From: Guillardia theta CCMP2712
Taxonomy: Eukaryota; Cryptophyceae; Pyrenomonadales; Geminigeraceae
Reading direction: 5' to 3'
Assembly: GCF_000315625.1 (NCBI RefSeq)
Contig: NW_005434647.1
Span: forward strand, 114,103-178,102
Length of the DNA stretch: 64,000 nt
Shown here: positions 10,662-22,700 of the stretch, piece after piece
How the letters are laid out: each line of letters starts with the position of its first letter
How positions within the stretch are numbered: position 1 is the stretch's first letter
Translations under genes and position numbers: made by a program
The notes under the pieces: model-generated
Seen by the model: only the letters and a program-made list of their open reading frames with translations
Told to the model about the DNA's origin: nothing
The model's database searches: none

Positions 10662-13600
10662 ATGGCAGGGAAGAAGGGGAAGGGGAAGAACGATCCCCCT
10701 CCCTCCTCCTCCTCCTCCTCCTCTGCCAGCACAAAGTTGGACCATGTGGGACAAACACCAGGAGGCTCGGCAGCGGGTGCGGAGAAGACGGGCAAGGATA
10801 AGGATGCGACGAGACAAGATCAAGAAAACCCAGGGGACAGGGTGAGAAACGGCCTGCCCAGTGAGAAGCATTCAGCCGCGGGGAGCAAAGTACGCCGGAT
10901 GAGCACAGTTGGAGCTCGGTGCGTGAGCTATATTCTTGCAAGACGAAGGTTCTCCCTCGTCGTCGGGCTCTTCGTAGGACTGGCTGTCCCTTGGGCGGGT
11001 CACAACCTTGGGATCTGGGACACTGAGCTGCCTCTGCAAGGTTGTGCTGTTGATGATCCTGCAGCGGCGCTGACGCCTCTCTTGGTTCAGTTCTAGATGA
11101 GTACGTGAAGAAGTCGAGGAACGCCTTCGATCAAGCAAGGAGGGAGATTCAAGTATTCTCCCCGACAGACCTCCAGTTGGAAGCTTGCTGCATCCTGCCT
11201 CCTGCCCTCTGCCTGACGAGCTTGCCAGGTTGTTCTATCAGCTCCGAGAAATCATGGACTTCACACCCAAGGCACCGTCCAAGAACGCGAGTTGCGAGCG
11301 TCCAGGAGTGAACCTGTGGGCGGTAAGGATTCGGAGCATCTCGAGCTTGCCTATTCTCACCAGCAGACAGGACGGAGTTCGGGCGAAGCACCCGGTCGTG
11401 ATGCTGCCTGGGATTGTAACCACCGGGTTGGAGTTGTGGAGCGGGGAGGACTGTGCGAAAGGTTACTTCCGACAACGCATGTGGGGACGCGGAGGCGAGA
11501 GAGGGAGAGTCTGAAAGTTGTTGGGCAGGTGGGGGACCATGACGATGGTGCAGAACATGCTTCTCAACACCAAGTGCTGGCTCCGGCATATGGCCCTGGA
11601 CCCTGTCACGGGGCTGGACCCCCCCAACATCAAGCTGAGGAGCGCGCAGGGGTTCGAGGCCGCAGACTTTGTGGTGGGGGGGTACTGGGTGTGGTCGAAG
11701 CTGATAGAGAACCTGGCGGACATCGGGTATGACCCCTCCTCCATGTTCATGGCCTCCTATGACTGGCGGCTGGCATACCCGCTGCTGGAAGACCGGGACC
11801 AGTTCTTCACGAGGCTGAGCTCTCAGGTGGAGGTGATGGTGGACGGCAACGGGGCCAAGGCGATCCTGGTTGCGCACTCGATGGGCGGCAACGTGCTCTT
11901 CTACTTCCTGCACTGGGCAACAGCCAACAGGAGGAGAGACTGGGTGGACAAATACATCCACTCTGTGGTCGGGCTTGCGATCCCCTGGCTGGGAGTTCCC
12001 AAGGGAATCAGCGCTGTACTGTCAGGGGAGGCGAAGGATACGGCGGAGATGGGCGTGATGGGTGGTATCCTAGATCATCACCTCCCTCGGAGGGAGCGGA
12101 GGAGGCTGTTCCGGTCATGGGGCAGCGCTCCGAGCATGTTTCCCAAGGGAGGAGACGTGTTCTGGGGAGGGAGAAACAAGAGCTTTCCAGCTCCCGACTT
12201 GCTGGACGACGAGGAGAAAGCATGGAAGTGCGCAAGCCTCCTGCATATGGAGGGGGAGGACCTGAGTGTGGAGGAGGCCATCGACTACGTGCTGGAGTCG
12301 AGCAGCAAGGGGCCAGTGCAGGACGGGCAGTTGGCCAACTATCACAAGTGGTACTCGCACGGGCTGAGGACGACGCCCTTCGAGAACGACAGCAGGAAGC
12401 GGAAGCGAACTCACCGCTCCTCGGACAAGAGCGAGCAATGCTCATCGCAGGAGCTGGGGAACGAGACCAAGTACTGGACGAACCCCCTTGAGATGCCCCT
12501 CCCTTTCGCTCCCAACCTCACCATCTACTGCCTCTACGGGGTGGGGAAGGAGACGGAGGTCCTCGTCCTTGAAAACTCTTGCTCCTCTTCGTTTTGCTCA
12601 TGTTGCTTCCAGAGATCTTACTTCTACAAGAGGACAAACAAGAACATCTCGAAGAATCAGACCGACGGTGGGGAACATGCACTCGCCGACTCTCACTCTC
12701 TCTCCTGCACCCTCAGCTTTCCTCCTTCTCTCTCCTCCTTGTCCTCTCACTTGCTGCTGCTCTCTAGCTCACTGCTCCCATCCCAGATGCTCAGGACATG
12801 GAGGATGTTGAGTGGCGTATCGATACTGCCCTCGAAGACTCGATGGTGAAGAGAACAAGGAAGCCAGGGGCAGAGAGAGGGGGGAAGGGAGAGAGCAGGG
12901 GGAGAGGATGGAGACAGGGAAGCTGAGAGAGGAGTGGGACAGGGAAAGTGGAGGGAGGCAGGAAGACAGGGAGGGGGAGATAGTGGGGGCGTGAGATGTT
13001 CACTTGCTGTGCTCAGACTTCTTTGGGCATCATCAGAGGACACGGAGACGGCAGCGTTCCCCTGCTCTCCCTCGGATTCATGTAGTACTCGCTGCACCCT
13101 CCCTCCCTCCTTACCCTCCCTCCAGGTGCCAACGGGGTTGGAAAACCCGTCACTGGAACCCTGCTGGATCTAAGGTGGACTTGCTGCTCCCCCAGCCTCG
13201 CTCTCTCCTCCCCTTCACTGTCCTGCTCCTCCTGCTCCTTCTGCTCCTGCTCCTCCTGCTCCTCCTCCTCCTCCTTCTGCTCCTGCTCCTCCTGCTCCTT
13301 CTGCTCCTGCTCCTCCTCCTCCTCCTCCTCCTCCTCCTCCTCCTCCTCCTCCTTCTCCTTCTCCTCCTCCTCCTCCTGTTCTTGCTCCTCCTCCTCCTCC
13401 TCCTGCTCCTCATACTCCTGCTCTGCAACTGTCCCACTGTTCCCGGCACCTTCTTATGACCTTCGCGTCAGACTGTCATCCGCGAGTACGTCCACGAGCC
13501 TTCATCTAACTTCATCGACATGCGTGGGGGAGACACTTCAGCGGGTGAGCGAGGAGGAGGAGGAGCAGGAAGAGGAGCAGGAGGGCAGGAGGAGGAGAGA

Positions 13601-14000
13601 CTCGGCTTGACTGCCATGCAGATCATGTCGACATCATGGGGAATCGTCACATGATCAACGATGTGCTGATGATCGCTTCGGTAACGAAACATAATGACTG
13701 TGGACATGACGATGATAGTGATGGTGATGGTCATGGTGATGGTGATGGTGATGGTGATGGTGATAATGATGGTGATGATGGTTGTGAAAAGCATCAAGAT
13801 TATCTTGACTGCCGTAGCAATTCTGGTGACGGCATGTATGCATGCTTCTTTCCCTCCACCTCGTTTGTTTCCGTCATCTCTTGTTTTTTCCCTTAGCATG
13901 ACCAGCCTTTGCGATTGATCAGGGAGAAACTTTGGACAACAACATCCACAGCAACATCGCCAACATCAGCAACAACATTCGACTTCCTGGCATCAGCTAG
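10662..14000 (+). CDS. Phospholipid:diacylglycerol acyltransferase (PDAT)
   Basis: Twelve exons give 706 residues: 10662-11040, 11091-11152, 11221-11322, 11371-11480, 11529-12558, 12613-12667, 12787-12845, 13017-13081, 13126-13174, 13472-13544, 13622-13680, 13923-14000. Every junction is GT-AG and in phase. PDAT moves an acyl chain from a phospholipid to diacylglycerol, forming triacylglycerol. A Ser/Lys-rich cytosolic N-terminus precedes one membrane helix (~residues 96-112). The LCAT-like domain has HPVVMLPGIVTTGLELW, the nucleophile Ser in AHSMGGNVLF, the acidic residue in GHGDGSVPLLS and the His in GDHVDIMGN, followed by a short Asn-rich tail. Several junctions were placed using the PDAT family pattern (YGVGKETE-RSYFYKR, LGFMC-QRGW). 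Introns 9 and 11 are almost pure CTCCTG-type and GATGGT repeats. It converges with URB1, 219 bases apart. The link to oil storage is established for the family; organ-level role is inferred. Confidence 0.93.
13218..13432 (+). repeat. CTCCTG/CTC microsatellite in PDAT intron
   Basis: An imperfect CTCCTG, CTTCTG and CTC array fills most of the 297-base intron 13175-13471. It reads as poly-Leu in one frame and poly-Arg/Ser on the other strand, but it lies between two conserved PDAT exons and is non-coding. Confidence 0.85.
13703..13785 (+). repeat. GATGGT repeat in last PDAT intron
   Basis: Imperfect GATGGT/GATGAT array within the intron 13681-13922, between the exon encoding the catalytic His and the final exon. 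Confidence 0.8.
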
Positions 14001-14218
14001 TCCCTTCAGCTCAACGTAGCGAGGCGTTGCAACCTTGCTCTTGCTCTTGCTCCTTTTCTTCCCGCCCTTCTCCTAATCCACCTAGCCCGCCCTCCTCGGT
14101 TTTGGTCGTTTCGACAAATTTTGTGTGTTCGGGAGGCAAGCAAGCTTCCGAAAGTTTTCAGTTTCTCATTGCATATGAACAAGGTTTCTACAGCAAGCTG
14201 CTCTGATATATCTGTCCG

Positions 14219-15359
14219 CTACCTCTCGTCCTCCTCCTCAACTTCCGCTTCCTCCTTTCTCAGCTTGTCGAGTGTCTCTACTAGCAGCCGACTCTCGCTC
14301 GTCTCCTCCTCCTCTCCCATCATCGTCGTCATTTCCTTCCATCCCTTCCTCCCCCACCCTGACCAGAACCATCGCAGCAGCAGCGCCAGCGCATGCGAGT
14401 CATAGTCTTGACGCGGCTCGTCCTCCCTCCTCCTCCCCTTCCTTGGGTCCGGGAGGTAACTCGCCAGCTTCTGCAGCCGTCTGATCGTGAACTGCCCTTC
14501 CTCCTCCTCCTCCTGGCCTTCTTCCTCCTTGGTGTGCAGGGCGTGTGCGGTAACGACGGCAAGGAAGGAGTTGAGAGCGTCGAGCTGCTGCTCGGCCTGC
14601 TTGCAAGGTGCAGGGAATCTGTAGAGGAACAGGGCGCTCCTAAGGAGACTCTGCTGCCTCCTCCTCCTCCTCCGCACCTCCTCGCACATTTCGTCATCCT
14701 CCGCACACAAGTTTGCCATCCACCAGAAGAACTTGATCCTCCTCTCCTGTCCCAGCTGCTGAGCCCTCGCCTCCTCCCCTCCTGCACTTCCCATCGCCAC
14801 TACCTCCAGCATCGTCATCTTCCCGCTCTCCTCTGACCGCCGAGGCCAGCAAGCTTGAAGCATGCAGACACACAGCTGATACATGGAGGAGGAGGAGGAG
14901 GAGGAGGAGGAGGAGGAGGAGGAGGAGATCCAAGAGCAGGGAATCATTTGCACCACCTCGAAGAAGAGTTGTCTGCTGGCATTCGCCTTCACCTGCAGGT
15001 TCTGCCAAAGTCTGAGAATGTCCTGCCGAGAGATGAAGGCAGCAGACGAGGAGAAGGAGGCAGAGCTCTTTCCCCTAGCCCCCAGCAGCCTGCTCCTCCT
15101 GCTCAGCACAGATCGCAGGAGACGGAGGAGCAGGACGATGTCGAGGCTGCTGGCGTCTGCGGAGGAAGCGACAGCTCTAGTTTTCTCCTCCTCCTCCATG
15201 CATGCGGCAGCGTAGACCAGCACCTGCCGGCAGCAGATCGCCAGCTCCTCGTACGCCAGCACAGGGCGAGCAAGTGGAAGCCTCACGCTGAGACTGTATA
15301 TGAGCTGCAGCATCAGCCCTGCTAGCGTCTTCTTCCCCTCTCCTGCTGTCACTGCCGCT

Positions 15360-15401
<42 letters not shown>

Positions 15402-17726
15402 CCTGACGTGCCTAGCCTGTCTTTGCCGCCGCTTGCCGGAGACAGGAGCGATAGGGAAGATCGGATCCAAGCAAGAACGCCTGCTTGCTCGACCAGATAC
15501 ACTGAACCTGCAGGGCTGTGAGGGAGGAGGCGCAGAGAACACAATGACAGGACAAGCACAGTACAAAGCACAGAGAGCAGGAGAAGAAAGAGGACGAAGA
15601 AGGAGAAGGTGCAGGTGCAGAAGAGGAAGAGGAGGGGGAAGAAGAGAGGAGAGGAGGAAGAGGAATAAAGGTGACAGGAGCAGGTGCAGGAGGAAAGGAG
15701 GAAGGGGGGGGGAAAGGAAGGAGAGGAGGAAGAGGAGGACCTGATGGGGTGTGCGAGAAGGCCAGCAACACTTGAAGGATGGAGCAGCTCGTGTCATTGC
15801 CGCAGGAGAACGAATCATGAGTCGCCATGAGCAGCGAGAGGACGTGACGCTGCCACACTGTCACTATTTTCTCCTCCTTGCTCTTCTCTCTTCTTCCTGA
15901 TCCTGCTCTCCTCTTCTTCGTGATCCTGCTCTCCTCCTCCTGCTCCTCCTGCTCCTACTGCTTCTCCCTTCCCTTCCCTCTCTCTCCTGCTTGTTTGTGT
16001 CTTCCTTCGCAACTCTCTGCTTCCTTTCCTCGGTGTGTCTCTACCTACCCTCCCGCATCGCACCTTGCGGAAGATCGACCGATCATGTTCGGAGCGCGGT
16101 GCATGCTTGAGCATGCGGATACACCAGTCCCGTTCCGTCCTCCACGAGGCTCCCCCACTGTTGAGCATCTACACAACCATGAGATGAGGGAGGAGGAGGA
16201 GGAGGAGAAGGACACCTGATAGAGCATGGGAATCTCGTTGAGGTCGAGGAAGGGACGCTGGAGGAGGAAGCTTGTGACTGGCTGGAAGAGAGGATGCGCA
16301 GGGCGAAGAACGATGGGGATGCTCTCAGCCACAAAGCAAGTCACGATGACAGGCAGTTTCTGTGACAACTCTGTTCAGCAAAACTCCCCAGCACTTTCTT
16401 TGCCTCCCCCTCTCTGCTCCCCTCCATCCGGCGTGCTTCCCCTCCTAGTGTCCCTCCCTCATCTCATGCGTCGGAANNNNNNNNNNNNNNNNNNNNNNNN
16501 NNNNNNNNNNNNNNNNNNNNNNNNNNNNNNNNNNNNNNNNNNNNNNNNNNNNNNNNNNNNNNNNNNNNNNNNNNNNAACTACCTGTTCTACGCGAAACTA
16601 CCCCACGCACCTTTCCTTTTCGTCCTCCCCCCTCCCTCCTCGCTCCCCTCCCTACCCTAACCCCCTCCCCTCCCCCCCCCTCCCTCTCCACTCTCTTCCT
16701 GTCCTCTCTCTCTCTTCCTGTCCTCTCTCTCTCTTTCTCTCCTCCTCTCTCTTCCTCCCTCCTCTCTCGCACCTGAAGAGGCTGGGTTATAGCATCTCGT
16801 AGCGATCGCAAGAGGATCCCCAGGGACGTCCAGTCGCGCGAGAGCCCTGAGCTCTTCTTCCTAGTCTCCTCCACAACCTCCAACGCGCTCTCCAGCACCG
16901 CATACCCCATCCTCCTCACCCTCTCCTCCTCTGCCGCCGTCGCCATCACCGCGTACGCCAGTCCTCCCCCTTCGATCGCCATCTGCACGTCATGCGGCCC
17001 CGACGAGAGGGCGACGAGCAGGACGGGAAGGATGTACGTCGGGTCCAACGCGCCCTCCATCGCCCTCGGGCATGAGCAAAGTCCACTCCCCGTCCACAAG
17101 AGATGCGATAGGGGAACCTCCTCCTCCTCCTCCTCCTCTTGCGTCTTGAGCAGGAAGGAGGAGGGAGCAGCAGGAGGGTCCGGCACGATCATGCACAGGG
17201 GGAACTCCCGAGCAGCCTGAGCAAGACGAGCAGGAGGAGCAGAGGCTGGTCCCCAGAGCCACCCGAAGGTGCCAGCTCCCTGCTGGTCGAGGATGCGGGA
17301 GGAAGAGGCCTTGGACGAGGCTGCCGCTCCCCAGGCAAAGTCAAGGAGGGAGGGAGAGTGTCCGTGCGACTCGAAGAGCAGGAGGATCCTTCGGATGACT
17401 CTGTCCGCGTCCGCCAGCGTCGCGCGGTAGCTCTCGAGGTAGAGGAGGAGGTGGGAGGACGAGCAGCAGTCCGGCCCCCCGACCTCAAGGAGGGAGAGGA
17501 GGACGGAGAACAGGTGGCGGCGAGAGCGGCTGGTGGGGAGGGAGGAGGAGGAGAAGGAGGGCTGCTGTAGGATGAGAGCATGCAGACGAACAGCAGAGAT
17601 AGCGAGGACGTTGCACCCTTGGGTCACAAGCTCTGGGCTACAGAGCACCTGAAGGAAGATCATTCGAGGAAATGGAGCAGGAGCAGGAGCAGAAGCAGAA
17701 GCACGCGGAGCAGCAGCAGCAGCAGA

Positions 17727-17774
<48 letters not shown>

Positions 17775-17799
17775 GGCAGGAGCAGGGGCAGGGGCAGGG

Positions 17800-17852
<53 letters not shown>

Positions 17853-19630
17853 CGGAGGAGCAGGAGCAGGAGCAGGAGAAGGAGCAGGAGCAGAAGCAGG
17901 AGCAGGAGCAGGAGAAGGAGAAGGAGCAGCAGCAGACCTCGACGATGAGGTGGATCATCCTCATGCTGCTGGTTCTTGTCATTCTCTTCTCGATCACTGA
18001 GGACAGGAATGCCTCGATCTCCTTCCCCTTGCTGTTGAGCAGCTCCTGAGCCCTGCTGCTGCTCGCGAGAGCGGAGGGAGAGGAGGATGGAGGGGAGGAG
18101 GAGGAGAAGGACGTGGAGGACAGCAGTTTGACCAGCACCTCCTCCAGCATCTGCTCTGTTAGTTTGAGTTCCTGCACATTCCTTGGCTTTGACGAGTGCT
18201 CAGCGACTTTTCTCCTCTTTTTGCTCCCGCCCTCCTCCTCGTCCTCCTCGCCCTGTTTGTCCTCTTGCTCATACAGCTCCCGCAGCCTCTGCATGCAGAG
18301 GAGCAAGACGGAGACGGCGAGGCAGGTCTCTTCCTCGTCCAGCTTGTTGTCCGTGCAGTGAAGGAAGAGGAGGAGGTGAAGGGAGTCCAGCGACTTCTCG
18401 CCAGAGAGAAGAAGATCGACTTCTGCTGCCAGCTTCTGCGAGGTTAATCAGGACGAGGAGAAAAGAGGAGGAGAGGAGATGGGACGAGGATTCAAGAAGA
18501 GGAGAGGTGAGGAGAGGTGAGGAGAGGTGAGGTGAGGAGAGGAGAGGAGAGCAGACCTTATGCGAGAGTCGGATCACCACCTGCTCTGATCGATTCCTCA
18601 AGACTTGGAGAACAAGTTGGCAGCAAGACCAGCGGAGGTCGAAGGGGTTGCTCAAGTCCAGAAGCCCTTCCAGTAGTACCTCCCCCCAGCCCTCCCGCAG
18701 ACTCGACAAGCTCTCGTAGTCCTGGAGGCACATGGCCTTGCAACCTTGAATGAGAGGAGGGAGCAACACAAGAAATTTCCCTCTCCCTCCTGCTGATCCT
18801 CCCGTCCTCTCCTGCTCCTCCTTGAGCAACTTCATCATCTCCTCCCTCATCCTCCCTCCGCAACGAGCAAGCTGGCTGTAGACTTCCATGCTGCCGCTGC
18901 CGCTGTTCTTGAGAATCTCCTTCATCTTGCCTTTCTTGCAGAAGAACAAGAGGGACAGATCGTCTTCGTTGGGATGCGAGAGAAGTGAAGAAGAAAAATC
19001 TCCTTCCTCCTCCTCCTCCTCCTCCTCCTCCTCCTCCTCTACGTCCTCCACTCCCTGCCCAACTTTCGCTCCCTCCTTCAGCGGTCGGTGGCCTTGTAAG
19101 TCAAACGTCGACCTGGTAGACTGTGAGACGAAAGAAAGGCCGAAAGCATGACAGCGAGGGAGGAGAAGGGGGGAGGGAGAAAGGAGGGGTGCGAGAAGGG
19201 AGAGAGAAGGGGTGGGAAGGAGGTAGAGCTTTGAAAGGAGAAACAACACAATCAAAACAGGAGATTGAGATAACAAAGGGAAGAAAGGGATGGAACAAGA
19301 GCGTCGTCAGACAGCTTGAACAAGATTACTAACACTCAGTCACGATCATCAGACCCTTCCTCTCCAAAACAACGACAACCATCAACTCACTTGATCAGCG
19401 AAGTAGCGAGACTTTGCCAGAGGGAGAAGAGAGGAGAAGAGGAGAAGTCTTCATCGCCAGCCGCAAACTTGATCAAGTTGAAGATGGTTCTGATGTTGGT
19501 GAGTGGAACGCCGTTGATGCTCAGCCGCTGAGTCAGGAGATGGCAGATCAAATACAGCATCTCAGTCTGCTCCTGCACAAGGTGTGAGATCATTACAACA
19601 TTCCATCCTCCTCCTCCTCCTCCTCTCCTT

Positions 19631-19706
<76 letters not shown>

Positions 19707-22700
19707 ACGCTACCTCGCCATGCTGGCCTTTCATCCTCCCGCTCACAAACTTGTTCACGATGCGACGAGCATGAGCAAGTGGCAGACAAGACCACAACTG
19801 CTTGAGAGAGCTCAAAACCATATTGCCCGCATCACCTTTATCCTCCTCCTCTTCCTCCTCTTCCTCCTGCTTCTTCCTCCTCTTCTTCTTCTCCTCACCA
19901 CCCTGTTGATGTTCGATGTGCAAGCAAGCAGCATCGCAAACACACTGCATGTAAGGAGCAGCAGCAGAGGAGACTGCGGCAGACGCGCCGCTGCCTGCCG
20001 GCCATCGGACGGAGCACGAGAGCACCAAGATCGAGTTGACTGCATGCATCAACTGCTGCATGTTCCCCTCCTCTCGCTCCCTCCTCCTCCTCTCCCTCAC
20101 CCTCCCGTACACCTCCTGCAACACCCTCGTTGACAAGATCCGCTCGCACATGCTACCCAGCATGTCATACTTGCTCCTGACCTCGGAGACGGCCGACTTC
20201 AGTCCTCCCTCCTTCCTCCTCCTCGCCTTAACCGCCGGCGCCGTCGCCTCCTCCCTCAGACTCTCCAGCACCCTCCTCATCATCGTCTCAGCAAGAGAAA
20301 GGTAGAACACGGTCATCTCGACAAGCTCCCTGCCGCCCTCCGCAGGAGGAGGAAGCGAAGGAGCAAGAGATCGCAGGACCCCAACCAGGTTGAGGAGGAC
20401 GTGGCTGAAGAACCTTGCGATCGTCTCCTCGTCTGCTCCTTTGATGCAGCTCTCCAGCCTCCCCCACACCAAGGTGTCGTTGATCACCCGAGGTCCAGCC
20501 AGGTGGCACTGAGAGAGGAGGGAGTCGAAGGAGAGGAGCTCCAGGAGGCGGCGGCTGCGGAGGAGGCGGTTCAGGTCCTCAGCGGGCACGAGCATGTCAA
20601 TGACGACAGCGCTCGGGCAGTCGGAAAGGAGAGGAGGAAGCGAGGACCTTGCCTGCCCCACCTCCCCCCTGAGAGCATCCTCCACCAGCTGCTTCATCCT
20701 CATCACGGCCTCCTTGTCTTCTCCTCCTCCTGCCTTTCCCCCTGCCCATTGCAGAGCGCTCCTCCCAAGCACGATGGAGCAGTAGGAAGAGACCGACCTA
20801 AGAGTACCCGCCTCCAGCTGCTTCCCAGCAAACTTGACAAGGCGCGAGAAGATGAAGTCTGGACGAGGAGAGACGTGGAAGATGTCCACGAAGACGCGCG
20901 AAATGAACATCACCAGCTCTCCTCCTCCTGCTCCTCCTCCTCCTCCTGTTTCTTCACTTGCCAGCGTCATGAGGGCATGGAGGAGGAGGGGGCTCAGACT
21001 GCCCTCTAGGAACTTCTTGTCTCCTCCCAGTCGCAATCCTCCCTGTGAGAAGAAGAGCATCAGGGGAGAGCGGAGGATTTCAGAGACAAGTCTGAGCCGA
21101 GAGAGTAGGGAGAGAGGACGAGAGGAGAAGGGAGGAAACGAGCGAAGCAGAGCAGAGCAGAGGAAAGGGCAGGAGAGGAGAGGACAGGGCAGAGAGGAGA
21201 AGAGAGGAGAAGAGAAGAGAAGAGAAGAGAAGAGAGGAGAAGAGAGGAGAAGAGAGGACAGGAGAGGAGAAGATGACAGGAAAAGCGAGAGAGATGGGTA
21301 GAAAGCAAGCCTCACATCGCTTTCATGCTCAAAATTGTTCTCTTCCTCCATGGCGGTCGAACTTAATTGCTGCATCCTCTTCATTCCCTCCACGCAAAGT
21401 CTCTCCAGAAGATGCTCGCTGCTCGCTCCTTCATTTGCTCGTGACAGCCAGATCTTGGCCTCCTCTTTTCTCCCCCCCACCTGCTGCCGGTCAGCAATGA
21501 TTGACAAGAGAACGCAAGAGGGAGGACAGAAAGGTGAAAGTGAGAAGGAGAAAGGACACGGGAATCCAGTGAGAACAAACAAGATGAGAGGGGGGGGGGG
21601 GGGATGAACGGGGAGGACGGAGCCTGAAGGAGGAGGGGGCGGTACCAGGCCGAAATCAAGGAGGAGCTTGACAGCAACAGCTTGCGCTTCGAGTCGAAGT
21701 GGAGGAGGAAGGCTCGCCATGCTTACGATCTTCATCAAGTTCCCGAAGTTGCTCCTCTCCCCCTTGTTGCTTGCCGCAAACCAGGAGCCGCCCGCGGAAG
21801 GAGCGTGGTTGAGACAGTGGAGGAGGTGGAGAAGAGAGGAGGAGGAAGACAGGAGGAACTTGTCACTGAGGAACTTAGACAGGTCGATTCTTGACTCAGC
21901 AATGCTCTCCGGGAAATGGATCAGGTACATATTGAGCACCTTTACGACAAGTGAGTTAGATGAAAGAAATGACGGTGCAGCCCAAGAGAACGGGCAAAGT
22001 TCTCCTTCCATCAAGAACGAATACAGCAGACAGAATAGACGCATTGTAACGTCAACGAGATTGAAGGAATGAGAGGGACAAGGGGGTACACCAGAACAAA
22101 ATCAAACATCAAACAAATCATCACCAGCACCAGCACCAGCACCAGCACCAGCACCAGTACCAGCACCAGTACCAGCACCAGCACCAGCACCAGCACCAGC
22201 ACCAGCACCAGCACCAGCACCAGCACCAGCACCAGCACCAGCACCAGCACCAGCACCAGCACCAGCACCAGCACCAGCACCAGCACCAGCACCAGCACCA
22301 GCACCAGCACCAGCATTCGTTTGACTACACTTGTCACTGACCTGTAGTATCCTCGGCATCAGGAGCTTGGCTCCTTGCGCATTCTTGTCGTCGGCAGAGA
22401 TGGAGGAGGCGGCATGCTGTCTCACCGCCACGATTACCTGGAAGTCTGGGAGCTGCTTGCGAACTATTTGCTTCAGGTGATCCATGAAATCCTCAACCAT
22501 GACCGCCACGTCGCCCGCTCCCATCCTCCTCCTTCCCCCCCTCCCTCCTCCTTCCAGATGTGAGAACCGACGGAACACGAACTCCAGACGCAGCAGGATG
22601 CTGGTGAGCAGATGGCACGTCGACAACCTGACCAGGTACGACGAGTGCTGCAGCCCGGGGCTGAGAAACGCCTTGCAAATCTGCCTGGGTGCGATCCAGT

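Noticed and set aside
13004-13459. 151-residue frame with long poly-Leu
   Set aside because: Reads through a PDAT exon and the CTC-repeat intron; conserved PDAT exons on both sides show it is spliced out.
22069-22347. TSTSTS and VLVLVL frames over the CCAGCA satellite
   Set aside because: Perfect hexamer repeats are stop-free on both strands; the region is a URB1 intron.
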